NCBI RefSeq assembly: GCF_902168065.1
Contig: NZ_LR655713.1
Location: 1 to 49,408 of the forward strand
DNA: 49,408 nt
From: Mycobacterium tilburgii
GTDB lineage: Bacteria; Actinomycetota; Actinomycetes; Mycobacteriales; Mycobacteriaceae
Reading direction: 5' to 3'
Below, in pieces: positions 9,356 to 18,032 of the stretch (positions are counted from its first letter, which is position 1; the number at the start of each line of letters is the position of its first letter). Position numbers and translations under genes: made by a program. The notes below the pieces were generated by a model. It worked only from the letters and a program-made list of their open reading frames with translations, ran no database searches and was not told the origin of the DNA.

Positions 9356-10616
9356 CCGGGCACTGACCCACGTCGGCCGCGGCCGCGGTGCGCGGCGATT
9401 TGACCACCGGAGCGGCCTTGTGCAGACACTCCTGCCATTCGGCGTCAGGATCGGAATTGGCGGTGATCCCGCCGCCCACCCCCAGCACGGCGCCGCCAGC
9501 GGCGTCGAACTCCACCGTCCGGATCGCGACGTTCAGCTCGCACCCCGCGACCGGAGACGCCAAACCGACTGTGCCGCAGTAGATCCCGCGATGGTGCTGC
9601 TCCCACATCGAAATCAGTTGGCGGGCACGGTGTTTGGGTGTGCCGGTGACCGAGGCCGGCGGGAAGGCGGCGTCCAGCAGCGCCGAGGTGGGCAACTCCA
9701 CCGGCACCTGCGCCGAAACCGTCGACACCAGATGCCACACGCCCGGCGCCCGCCGGACCGCCAGTAGTTCAGGCACTTTGACCGATCCGGTGACCGCGAC
9801 CCGGCCCAGGTCGTTACGCACCAGGTCCACGATCATGATGTTCTCGGCCACTTCCTTGGGAGAGGCGCGCAGCGCCGACGGCCACGCGTCCAACGGCAGC
9901 GTCCCTTTGATCGGACTGGACGTCACCAGCACGCCGCGGCGGCGCAGAAACAGCTCGGGTGACAGCGACGCGACCGCGCCGTCGGGGCCGGCGACATAGG
10001 CGGCGCGGGCCGGCGAGGTGCGCGCGATGCCATCGACGAAGAAGTCCAGAGGGGCCCCGCTGACCGCTCCGGTGAACCGGGTGCACACGCAGGCCTGGTA
10101 AACTTCGCCCGCGCGTATGGCTTCCAGGCACGAGAGCACGCCGTCGCGGTGAGTCGCCCGGTCGGCCGCGCCCCACGCGATGTGGAAGTCGAGCGGCGGC
10201 CCGGGGGTCGCGGCAAGCGCGGCCGTCAGCCACTCGGGCATCGGCGCCCCGGACAGGCTCTCGTACCACCACCGGCCGTCCCGATCGCGGCGCAGCGCGC
10301 AGTCGGTCCAGCCGCCGGCAGCCTCGGGGATCCGGTGCGGCTGTCCGTCGGCACCGGCGTCCGGGTAGGACACGTAGCCCACCCAGCCGCCGCCCACCGC
10401 GGCGCGCTCCCGGTGCGGGGTGTCCAACGCAACGGCGAACGCGTCCGCGACCGCCACCGGCCGCACCGCCACGCTCGGCGCGATCACCGCCAGCGCGCCG
10501 AACCATTCGCCGGTCAGCGCCGCGGGCGGCGGCAGGCCGATCCGGGCGGTGGCATTACCGATCGCGCGCAGCACGCGGTGCGCCTCGCCGAGGCCGCCGA
10601 GCTGCTCGATCCGCAC
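9264..10616 (-). CDS. pabB: Aminodeoxychorismate synthase component I
   Basis: 450 residues from GTG 10616 ('VRIEQLGGLG'); the longer GTG at 10655 would add 13 residues and overlap the sigma pseudogene. PabB aminates chorismate for p-aminobenzoate and folate synthesis. The chorismate-binding domain is complete: 'SPELFLRRRG', 'TSSPIKGTLPLD' (the K of PIKGT is the family nucleophile), 'IMIVDLVRNDLGRVA', 'PPASVTGTPKHRA' and 'YCGTVGL'. The last about 35 residues are Arg/Pro/Ala-rich, show no family signature and overlap rsmI antisense. I infer that the original stop was lost by a downstream indel or deletion, since M. tuberculosis has another gene (Rv1004c) between these two. Confidence 0.88.
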   Translation of the reverse strand: MRIEQLGGLGEAHRVLRAIGNATARIGLPPPAALTGEWFGALAVIAPSVAVRPVAVADAFAVALDTPHRERAAVGGGWVGYVSYPDAGADGQPHRIPEAAGGWTDCALRRDRDGRWWYESLSGAPMPEWLTAALAATPGPPLDFHIAWGAADRATHRDGVLSCLEAIRAGEVYQACVCTRFTGAVSGAPLDFFVDGIARTSPARAAYVAGPDGAVASLSPELFLRRRGVLVTSSPIKGTLPLDAWPSALRASPKEVAENIMIVDLVRNDLGRVAVTGSVKVPELLAVRRAPGVWHLVSTVSAQVPVELPTSALLDAAFPPASVTGTPKHRARQLISMWEQHHRGIYCGTVGLASPVAGCELNVAIRTVEFDAAGGAVLGVGGGITANSDPDAEWQECLHKAAPVVKSPRTAAAADVGQCPVSPRAGRAPRRTGRATAPRGAPQPPGCRRP

Positions 10617-10651
10617 CGACCTAGCTTGACAGAACGGTGCGCTCTCGCACC

Positions 10652-11544
10652 TCACGGCCCGCGCGGGCTCAGCCGCGGCTGATGTCGCGGGCCGTCCGCC
10701 AACGCGGCCAGCTTGTCCGGGTTGCGCATCACCTAGAAGTCCTCGATGATCGCGATCGTGATCACACCCTCGAGCTGTCCCTGCAGGTACAGCAACACCG
10801 AGGGAGCGTTGTTGCAGTTCACCACCTCCACGTGCATACCCTCCGGCGCTTTCCGGAACAGCCCGGTGATCGCCCTGGCCGACCTTGTCGGCGCCGACGA
10901 CGGGCCGGCCGCGCGGCCGACACCTTGCCGCCGTTTTCGGCCATCTAGGTGGCGTCCGGCACCAGCATCGACATCAGCGCCTCCACATAGCCGCTTGCCG
11001 CGGTGGCCAGGAACTGCGCGGTGAGCTGCGGGTCCACGTTGTCGAACCGTTTGCGCCGCGCCCGCACGTGTTCGCGGGCGTGATGGGCGACTTGGCGCAC
11101 CGTCGGCCCCGGTTTACCCACCGCGTCGGTGATCTCGGTGTAGTCGAATCCGAACACCTCGCGCAGCACGAACACCGCCCGCTCGTCGGGGCTCAGCGTT
11201 TCTAGCAGCACCAGCATGGCCATCGAAACCGATTCCGCCAGAACAACATCCGACGACGGATCCTGGTCGTCGAGCAGCAGCGGCTCGGGCAGCCAGGGCC
11301 CGACGTACCCCTCGCGGCGGCGGATACCGGCCCGCAACGCGTTGAGCGCCTGCCGGGTCACCAGCTGGGCCATATACGACTTGGTGTCGTGCACCTTCGA
11401 CAGGTCGACGTCCGACCACCGCAGATAACTGTCCTGCAGCACGTCGTCGGACTCGGTGGCCGAGTCGAGGATCTCGTAGGCGATGGTGAACAGCAACGGG
11501 CGCAGCAGCGTGAACCGTTTCGCATGTTAACCGATCGCGATCAT
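10652..11544 (-). pseudogene. Broken ECF41-type sigma factor (SigJ-like)
   Basis: Sigma-70 region 2 is visible as 'LLFTIAYEILDSATESDDVL' and 'SYMAQLVTRQALNALR', and region 4 as 'LSPDERAVFVLREVFGF' and 'YTEITDAVGKPGPTVRQVAH'. ECF41 sigma factors also carry a SnoaL-like C-terminal regulatory domain with three signature motifs, all detectable: 'WLPEPLL', 'GGKVSAA' and 'NPDKL'. It is dead. A TAA stands just after the likely ATG 11544, a TAG at 10945-10947 replaces the Trp before 'GGK', a frameshift follows near 10900, and another TAG lies at 10733-10735 before 'VMRNPDKL'. The original TGA is at 10652. It overlaps the oxidoreductase upstream by ATGA, the usual ECF41 partner arrangement. Confidence 0.85.
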
Positions 11545-12708
11545 GGGATCGCGACCTGACGCTCGGCCGGCCGCGTGGGCCGCGCGCCGCTTTTGAGCCA
11601 GAAGTACGAGCCGGGCTTGGCCGCCTCGCGCCGAATGCTCCACAGCGCGCTCCGGCAGATGCGCTCCTTGATGGCCGCGGTGGTGCGGCCGCCGAGGGCC
11701 AGGTCCACCGGGGTGTCGTCGGTGCGCGCGAACTGCAGGGTGGGTGCTTCCGGTGCGGCCGATGCTGATGCACTGCCCGACGAACGCCTGGTTGAGCGGC
11801 GCGGAGGTTACGCCGGAGATCCGGGCAAGCACGGTGTTGGCCGCCTGGGCGCCCAACGGCCCGCCGGCCTGGCAGCTCATCCGCACGGCTGGCCCGACGG
11901 CGCGGCGGCGTCACCCGCGGCGACGATGCGGTCGTCGTCGACGCTGGTCAGCGTCTCGTCGGCGAGCAGGCGGCTCATCTCGTCGGTGCGCAGCCCGCTG
12001 CGGGCGGCCAGGTCCGGCACGGTGAATCCGGCCGTCCACACCGTCGCCATGCTGGGCAGCACCGCGCCGTCGCTGAGCACCACGGTGTTCCACCGCACCT
12101 CGGCGGCGACGGATTCCAGCACGACGACACCGCGGGCGCGCAGCTGCTTGTGCACCGACCGCCGCCCTCGCCTGCTCAGCGACGTTCCCAGCGGGCCCGC
12201 CGCACACCAGCGTCATCGGGCGGCCCTGCTCGGCGAGCTCGGACACCGTTTCGATGCCCGTCAGCCCGCCGCAGACGACGGTGACCGGGGCGCCCAGCGG
12301 CAGGTCGGCGAGCGCGTAACGCAGTCGCTGCGCGCTCTCCAGATCGCAGATCGAGTGGGCGAATTCGGCCGCGACCACCGTCGACGGCACCGCGCCGGTG
12401 CTGCCGACGGCGTAGATCAGGTAGTCGTAGTCCGGTTCGGCGCCGGACGTCAGCGCCAAGCGACGCGCGCCGGCGTCGATTCGCTCGACCGCGTCGACGA
12501 CAAGCTGGATGCCCTGGCCCAGCAGCGTGCCGTAGTCGGCGGTCGCGGCGCCGGTGTCAGCGACCAGCTAGTGTAGGCGAATCCGTTCGACGAAGACCGG
12601 ACGCGGATTGACCAGCGTGTCGATGTCGGTTCGCTGGCGCAGCCGATTGGCCGCCAACGCACCGGCATATCCACCGCCGACAACGACGACGCGGGTGTTT
12701 TCAGTCAT
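11541..12708 (-). pseudogene. Broken NDH-2-like FAD-dependent oxidoreductase
   Basis: Type II NADH dehydrogenase-like flavoprotein. The N-terminus from ATG 12708 has the FAD dinucleotide motif 'VVVVGGGYAGALAANRLRQR'. A TAG at about 12568 then stops the frame. The second nucleotide-binding region 'VTVVCGGLTGIETVSELAE' follows near 12240-12300. Further shifts occur near 12215 and 12160, then 'DGAVLPSMATVWTAGF' and 'RIVAAGDAAAP' (about 11905-11940) and, after another shift, 'RMSCQAGGPLGAQAANTVLA'. The last block 'AERQVAIP' ends in TGA 11541-11543, overlapping the sigma start. Oxidoreductases next to ECF41 sigma genes are thought to be the target or partner of the sigma factor, and both decayed together here. 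Confidence 0.82.
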
Positions 12709-12868
12709 TACTGTCTCTATCTTCTCATAGGACGTGTGCCCTTGAGACACCGGAGAACGGCCAGGCGTGACATTACTCGCCCGACTGTGAGCTGTATCAC
12801 TGCATTTCGGGGTCGGGTGGCCGTGCCGCCGCTGCCCGCGGCCGGGGCGGCCCTCTAGCATCGCAACG

Positions 12869-14425
12869 ATGATCCGGACAGCGAGACAAAGCGTGGCGGC
12901 GGTTGCTGCCTGCGCGGCCGTCGTGCTGAGTGGGTGCAGCAAACACAGCGATCCCGGTCCGTTGTCGGCTATCGTCAGTCCGGCCATCGCACCCAGCGCC
13001 CAGGAGATCGCCAACCCGTTGCGTGGCCAGTACGAAGATTTGCTGAATCCGCTTTTCCCGCAAGGTAATCCGGCCCAACAGCGGTATCCGGCGTGGCCGG
13101 CGTCCTACGATGCCAGCATGCGGATCTCGTGGCGGCAGCTGCAGCCCATCGATCCGGCCACGCTGCCTCCCGACGCGCCCGACGATCGCAAGTTCGACTT
13201 CAGCGCGATCGACGACACCCTGAACAAGCTCGCCAGCCGGAACATGCGGCTGAGCCTGCGCATCACCACCGTCAACACGGACCCGCACGACACGACGATC
13301 GCCATCCCCGAGTGGATGCGGCCGGCGTCGACCAGCTACCCCGCGGCACCGAACGGGTCCAGGACGCCGCAGGTCGTGCCAAATTGGGACGACCCACGCT
13401 ATCTGGACGCATTCTGCCGGCTGCTGGCGGCGCTGGGCCGCCGCTACAACGGCGACGAGCGGCTCAGCGTCTTCGAGTTCTCCGGATACAGCCAGTTCCG
13501 CGATCAGGGCATCAGCGACGCCTCGGTTCGGCAGCTGGTGACGGCCAACGTCAACGCGTTTCCGCATACCCAATTGGTGGTCGCCCCGCAGCACCCGGAG
13601 ATCGTGCGGGCGCTGCTCGCCGACGACGTCACCAAGCGGCTGTCCGCCCCGGTGGGGATCCGCGCCGAGTGCCTCGGCACCCAGTCGCCGTTGCCGGCCT
13701 GGGCGGAATCCGGGGATTCCCAATACGTCCGGAACAACGACGCGGTGGTCAACGTGCTAAAGCAGCGGCTGGCCTCGGCGCCGGTGATCACGCAGTGGTG
13801 CCCGCTGCCCGCGGGGACCGACCCGAAGACCTACTACGAAAAAGGGCTGCACGACGTCCTCCGCTACCACGTGTCGATGACGTCGAGTACGTACTTTCCG
13901 GACCGCGACTCGACCTCGGCGATGAACCCCAAGCTCTATGCGCTATGGGCACAGGCCAACGCGGCCGCCGGGTACCGGTATTCGATCCAGGCGCGACCCG
14001 GATCGCAGTCGATCGAGGGCAAGGTCGCGGCGATCTTGGTGGAGTGGACGAACTACGGTTCGGCGGCGACCACCGAGCGGTGGGCGCCCGGCTACAAGCT
14101 GGTGGACTCCTCCGGCGCGGTGGTGCGCACCCTGCCGTCGACGGTCAACCTCAAGACGCTGGTCCACGACGATTCCAGCCCGTCGCGCGAGGAGGCGGTC
14201 CCGGCGACGTTCACCGAGACGGTGCACGTCGACCTGGCCGGGCTGGCGCCGGGGCACTACACGCTGCGCGCATCCGTCGACTGGCAACAGCACAAGCCCG
14301 GCGCCACGCACGTGGTGAACTACGGACCGATGGCGCTGGCCCGCGACGGGCGCGACGGGTCCGGGCTGTACCCGGTTGCGGCGCTCGATATTCCGCGCTC
14401 TAGCCTGGCCGCTACCCGGGGCTGA
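12869..14425 (+). CDS. DUF4832-containing lipoprotein (Rv1006 type)
   Basis: 518 residues from ATG 12869. A signal peptide 'SVAAVAACAAVVLSGC' with lipobox (L-S-G-C) predicts a membrane-anchored exported protein. Residues about 45-300 have a glycoside-hydrolase-like look ('NPLRGQYEDLL' opening, 'MRISWRQLQPIDPATLPPD', 'FSAIDDTLNKLASRNMRLSL', 'VFEFSGYSQFRDQGI'). The C-terminal DUF4832 domain includes 'ILVEWTNYGSAATTERW' and 'GLAPGHYTLRASVDW'. No function is established; by analogy with DUF4832 proteins it may act on envelope carbohydrate. The frame is fully open. A diverged truncated copy lies at 15027, beside polysaccharide genes. It is divergent from the oxidoreductase pseudogene with 160 nt between. 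Confidence 0.82.
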   Translation: MIRTARQSVAAVAACAAVVLSGCSKHSDPGPLSAIVSPAIAPSAQEIANPLRGQYEDLLNPLFPQGNPAQQRYPAWPASYDASMRISWRQLQPIDPATLPPDAPDDRKFDFSAIDDTLNKLASRNMRLSLRITTVNTDPHDTTIAIPEWMRPASTSYPAAPNGSRTPQVVPNWDDPRYLDAFCRLLAALGRRYNGDERLSVFEFSGYSQFRDQGISDASVRQLVTANVNAFPHTQLVVAPQHPEIVRALLADDVTKRLSAPVGIRAECLGTQSPLPAWAESGDSQYVRNNDAVVNVLKQRLASAPVITQWCPLPAGTDPKTYYEKGLHDVLRYHVSMTSSTYFPDRDSTSAMNPKLYALWAQANAAAGYRYSIQARPGSQSIEGKVAAILVEWTNYGSAATTERWAPGYKLVDSSGAVVRTLPSTVNLKTLVHDDSSPSREEAVPATFTETVHVDLAGLAPGHYTLRASVDWQQHKPGATHVVNYGPMALARDGRDGSGLYPVAALDIPRSSLAATRG

Positions 14426-14562
14426 CCGGGCCCGCATCGAGCAGGTCGCGGCTGGTCATAGCCAAAACAATCCGGTAACGCGTGATACCATTTTCTCACC
14501 CATCACATCGGTGACCTGCCGTATCTGGCCTTTCGGCCGGGATATGTGCCCACGGAGGACCC

Positions 14563-15017
14563 ATGCCGCGCAGCCTGGACCTGGTCCTGACCTCGGTCGC
14601 GGCGCAGCTGATGGAGGTCTCCGCGTCCACGGCGACGCAGGTGAGCCAAAACGTCCTCGTCCAGTTGGTCGAGCCGTTCCGGGTGGACGGCAGCTGTCGC
14701 ACCTGAAGTCGCTTCCGGTCGACACGCTCAAAATTGACGCCGGATTCGTTCGTGACTTGGGAACCAACGCCAGCGACCTCGCCATCGTCCGCGCCATCAT
14801 CGGCCTCGCTGAAGCCTTCGGCCTGCAGATCGTCGCCGAGGGCGTCGAAACACCAACTGCCGCATTGACTTTGATGTAGCACGACTGCCGCCGGGCGCAA
14901 GGATTTCTGCTGTCGAAGCCGGTCACCGGTCCCGCGATGGAGGCATTGCTGGCGGCGCGGTGGATGCCGATGCCGTTCTTCGCCGATCGTCAGGCCATGT
15001 CGCAACGCGCAATCTAG
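14563..15017 (+). pseudogene. Internal-deletion remnant of a GAF-GGDEF-EAL cyclic-di-GMP protein
   Basis: A good ribosome site (GGAGGA) precedes ATG 14563, whose frame reads 'SLDLVLTSVAAQLMEVSAST' and 'LVQLVEPFRVDG', the N-terminus of a GAF-sensor diguanylate cyclase of the Rv1354c type. At about 14695 the sequence jumps to another frame with the C-terminal part of an EAL phosphodiesterase domain: 'LSHLKSLPVDTLKIDAGFVR', 'DLAIVRAIIGLAEAFGLQIV', 'AEGVET'. A TAG at 14877-14879 interrupts it before 'RRAQGFLLSKPV' and 'RWMPMPF'. Everything between the GAF start and the last third of EAL, including the whole GGDEF domain, is missing, roughly 1.4 kb by family length. Confidence 0.8.
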
Positions 15018-15026
15018 CATCGCAAC

Positions 15027-15200
15027 GTGGTCCGTATAGCGAACAAGATCGCGGCGGTTGTCGGGTGCGTGGCACTGCTCGCCACCGGCTGTGGCAAACC
15101 GGGCGCCCCCGAGCCGCTGAGTGCGATCGCGACGCCAGCCATCCCGATGGGGGTGCAGGAGGTGCCGAACCCGCTGCGCGGCCAGTACGAAGATCTGCTG
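15027..15200 (+). pseudogene. Truncated paralogue of the DUF4832 lipoprotein
   Basis: From GTG 15027 the 58 N-terminal residues match the gene at 12869. Both have a lipoprotein signal (here 'VVGCVALLATGC'), 'PLSAIATPAIP' versus 'PLSAIVSPAIA', and the shared block 'NPLRGQYEDLL'. Even the 15 bases before the start (TCTAGCATCGCAACG) are the same. Homology ends at about 15200, where a wzz-like gene begins. The remaining about 450 residues are gone. It shows that two diverged copies existed, one linked to polysaccharide genes. Confidence 0.75.
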
Positions 15201-15229
15201 ATGGGGCCGGTATTAAGGATATTAAATGG

Positions 15230-16264
15230 ATGGATTTCCGTACTTTTATCCTGATTATGGCGGCGCACTGGAAAGCTCGCCGTGGGCGCGTTCTTGGCCT
15301 GCGTGATCGGCGCCGTGGTCTACACAGCGCTGCGGACCAAGCACTACCAGTCCTCGGCCACGATCCTGATCTCCTTCTCCGGTGCCACCGATCTCACCGA
15401 GCTGTACAACGGCACGTTGACCGCCCAGGAGCGGCTCTCCTTGTACACCCAGATCCCCGGCGGGCGCACCATCGCCGAGCGCGCGGTCACGCCAGCTTCA
15501 AGTGCCCGTGTCCCCGGACGCGCTCGTAACCCAGACCCAAGTGAAGTACACCGCCAAGTCGATGCTCTATCACGATCTCGGTCAAAGACACCGATCCCAA
15601 CCGGGCCGCGGCGCTGGCCGGGGCGATGGCCGATCAGTTCGCCGCCATGGTCCCGACGCTCGGCGTGACGGCGCGGCCCAACCCGAACGCGCCGATCACC
15701 ACAGCGCCGCGGCCCGACAGCGGCGACCAAACCGTCCGAGGCGCCCGGCCAGCCGCCGGCCAAGCCGCTGCCGGTCGCGAGGGCTCGCGTCGTGGAGGCG
15801 CCGCGGGTGCCCAACCATGCGATTGCGCCGTCGCCGGTGCGCAACCTGGCGATGGGGCTGGTCGCCGGCGTGCTGCTCGCCGTCGCCGTGGCGTCACCCG
15901 CGAGACCAACCGATCGCACCGTGCGCACCCGCGAGAAGCTGGAGGTGATCACCGGCCTGCCGACGCTGGCGGAACTGCCCGGAAAGCGTGCTGGCCAACC
16001 TGTCGTCACGGTTCGGCCGAACCGTCGTCGAGGCCCCCGGTGCTGGCCACGGCCGACGCCGGGCTGCTGGCCGGCGTCGGCCAGGCGACGGTGCTGGTGG
16101 TCCGCGCCAAGCGGACCACCATCGACGAACTCTCCGACGCGGTGGCCGCGCTGCGCGACTCCGGCGCCAACATCATCGGCACCGTGCTCACCGACGTCAC
16201 CCCCTCCGTGCACACCAGAGCCGCGGCCCGCGCCTATCGCGGAAAGATCAGCGGGTCTGCGTGA
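15230..16264 (+). pseudogene. Broken Wzz-type polysaccharide chain-length determinant
   Basis: The ATG 15230 frame reads 'MDFRTFILIMAAHWK', then a 1-nt shift (about 15270) leads to the first membrane segment 'AVGAFLACVIGAVVYTAL' and the periplasmic 'YQSSATILISFSG'. Later pieces in other frames are 'VKDTDPNRAAALAGAMADQF' (about 15580-15645), the second membrane segment 'NLAMGLVAGVLLAVAVA' and 'REKLEVITGLPTLAELP'. The C-terminal Rossmann-like 'VLVVRAKRTTIDELSDAVAA' and 'LRDSGANIIGTVLTDV' are open to the stop at 16262. This is the layout of Wzz/GumC proteins that set polymer length in Wzy-dependent export. At least five indels are visible. Its stop overlaps the next start (GTGA 16261). Confidence 0.78.
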
Positions 16265-16465
16265 TCTTCTACCTGCGCAACGGCGACCGCCTGGTGGTGA
16301 CGGCCGCACCGGTGGCCATGTTCCTGCTGGGCAGCTTCCTGTTCGGCGTGCTCTCCGTCCGCCGCACCACCGAGGGCGTGATGCTGATCGCCGCCCTGTT
16401 GTGCCTGATTGTGTACTGGGTGAAACCGAAGGTATGGTCGCGGTCACCCGGTTCGGCGCTGCGGC
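16261..16465 (+). pseudogene. N-terminal fragment of an O-antigen polymerase/ligase-like membrane protein
   Basis: From GTG 16261 the product begins 'VIFYLRNGDRLVVTAAPVAM' and runs through two hydrophobic segments ('FLLGSFLFGVLSV', 'MLIAALLCLIVYWV'), like the start of Wzy/O-antigen ligase proteins. A 1-nt shift follows 'YWVKP', after which 'EGMVAVTRFGA' continues for about ten residues. At about 16455-16470 homology stops at a junction with an oppositely oriented sugar transferase gene. More than 350 residues are missing. The translational overlap with the Wzz gene supports a shared polysaccharide operon. Confidence 0.6.
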
Positions 16466-16988
16466 TGCTCAGCAACCCGAGGGTGCCGACGATAGCGCGA
16501 TCGCCAGATAACCGCGGGCCAGGTCGACCTTGGCGAGCAGGGTGACCATCGCGATGATTCCGAACGTCCAGAACGACGCTCTGCCGATCCCCCGGTATTC
16601 GTCGATGCCGGGGGCACCGATGACGCGCGGTGACCGGGTCTGAAACACGGCCAGAGCCGATAGCCACAGCGTCGCGAAGAGCACCGAGAACAGCGTCATC
16701 ACCGGGCCGGAGTACGCCGAGGTGCGGGCGGGGGATTCGCCGAACCGGACGTACTGAGCATGCATGATCGAGGCGAAAACGATGACCGAGTCGCTGACGC
16801 GCAGCCGCCCGGCGTACAGGTTGCGCCAGCGCCGCGTGGGATCGACACGGAGCCGCCCGGTGTGCGACGGCCGAACCCGGAGTCCGGTTGCCCGGCAGCG
16901 CGATCATCTTAGCCGGCTTCCGGTTAACCGGCGGCTGGTTGGGCCGGAACGCCGTGGTCGACGGCGCCGGCGCGATCGGCATGATCAT
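16455..16988 (-). pseudogene. N-terminal fragment of a polyprenyl-phosphate sugar transferase (WbaP-like)
   Basis: Such enzymes put the first sugar phosphate on the lipid carrier of an exopolysaccharide. After a disordered start (16988, Pro/Asn-rich) and a frameshift near 16850, the minus strand reads 'MHAQYVRFGESPA', 'GPVMTLFSVLFATLWLSALA', 'FQTRSPRVIGAPGIDEYRGI' and 'ASFWTFGIIAMVTLLAKVDL'. These are the N-terminal membrane segments and Rossmann-like linker of the family. It ends at about 16455 against the Wzy fragment, so the catalytic C-terminal half is gone. It lies tail to tail with the plus-strand wzz/wzy pieces, so the junction removed the 3' ends of both. Confidence 0.68.
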
Positions 16989-17056
16989 GGCGCGACGTCC
17001 TCAGGTAGCGCATGGCTGATAGGTCGTACACAGAACCGGCGCGCGCCACGCGCCCC

Positions 17057-17505
17057 TCAGCATGATGCGATGCTCCGGAGCGGCGCGGATGCGTATGCGG
17101 CCCAGCTGGCATCCTCCTCGGAGATGACGGTCACCGGCAACGGCCACTCGAACCCGAATTCCGGGTGGTCCCACCGCAATCCGTGTTCATCGGACAGCGG
17201 GTATTTTCCGCTGACCTGATAGTCGACCTCGGTGTTGGCGGTTAGCGTCTGCAAGCCGTGTGCGATGTGTGGCGGCAAGAACAGCGCCCGGTGGTCGTCT
17301 GCGTTTAGCTCCAGCAGCACGTGATCGCCGAACGTCAGCGACTCGGGCCGGATGTCGACGACCGCGGCGGTGATGGCGCCGCGGGTGCAGCGCACCAGCT
17401 TGGCCTCGTTGTGATAGTGCAGGCCCGCACGGTGCCGCGGGTGTAGTTGAACAGGATGTCGGTCCGGACGGCGTGGAAGGTCGGACTGCAACGGATCAGC
17501 TCCAC
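17057..17505 (-). pseudogene. Frameshifted dTDP-4-dehydrorhamnose 3,5-epimerase-like protein (RmlC family)
   Basis: RmlC-type cupin epimerases make dTDP-rhamnose-type sugars. GTG 17505 gives 'VELIRCSPTFHAVRTDILFN', then a single missing base near 17430 separates 'YTRGTV' from the conserved 'GLHYHNEAKLVRCTRGAI'. After that the frame is open to the stop at 17057, with 'VVDIRPESLTFGDHVLLEL', 'LFLPPHIAHGLQTL' and 'YQVSGKYP'. The His of 'GLHYH' and the 'PPHIAHG' region correspond to family substrate contacts. With one visible indel this is the least decayed polysaccharide gene in the cluster and may be a recent loss. Confidence 0.75.
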
Positions 17506-17664
17506 GCCGATCTACACCCACGTGACGAGTGCGCAGCAGGCCATCGATTCGTCGAACCAGCGATCCTGATCTCGTCCGACGGTTGGAACCACTCCAACGT
17601 CGTCCTCCCGGTATCCGCCGGGCCCAGCGGCCCGATCACGGTCAACGCCGTCCTTGTGCACTAA
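17473..17664 (+). pseudogene. Possible 3' fragment of an unidentified gene
   Basis: The last about 35 residues of this frame ('EPAILISSDGWNHSNVVLPV', 'SAGPSGPITVNAVLVH', stop at 17662) look like a genuine C-terminus, since the composition is not that of a shadow frame. The upstream part overlaps the RmlC-like gene antisense and is meaningless. I do not recognise the family. It abuts the end of the PAS-domain fragment, so it may be the tail of a gene whose body was deleted. Confidence 0.3.
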
Positions 17665-17897
17665 TTCGACGACCATTTTGCCAGCGCGTGCACGAGCGAC
17701 AGCAGGGATTCCGAATCCGGAGCCTCGTGGAAAATTTCGCGGAACGGCAACGCCAATACTTCTTCCGGCTCGTAGCCCACCATTTCTGCAAATGCGGTGT
17801 TGGTGAACAAGATCGTGCCGTCGTCGCCCACTGCCAGCACCGGAACCGGAATCCGTTCCAGCACGACCAGGGCAGGCAACTGTTTCATGGTGGTCAT
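17655..17897 (-). pseudogene. N-terminal PAS-domain fragment of a signalling protein
   Basis: From ATG 17897 (second ATG 17888) the product is 'MTTMKQLPALVVLERIPVPV' followed by a PAS core 'LFTNTAFAEMVGYEPEEV' and 'PFREIFHEAPDSESLLSLVH'. A 1-nt shift after 'ALAK' (near 17680) puts 'MVVELVHKDG' in another frame. Homology ends about 17655, where an unrelated 3' gene fragment begins on the other strand. The remaining output part (often more PAS, kinase or GGDEF) is absent. It lies just downstream of metG and transcribes in the same direction. Confidence 0.65.
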
Positions 17898-18032
17898 CGG
17901 CGATTGATTTTGTTGGTGCCGATTCTGTCGTCGCTCCACAGGCCGATTATGGTCTATGCCAGAGGCCATGTTTGACACCAATTCCTGAACGCAGGCATTT
18001 TGCGGTGAGTCGGTGCCAGTTCCCATTTCCGC

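Noticed and set aside
12000..18000. Possible insertion sequence or prophage explaining the decayed region
   Set aside because: No transposase, integrase or terminal inverted repeats were found; junctions look like simple deletions or rearrangements.
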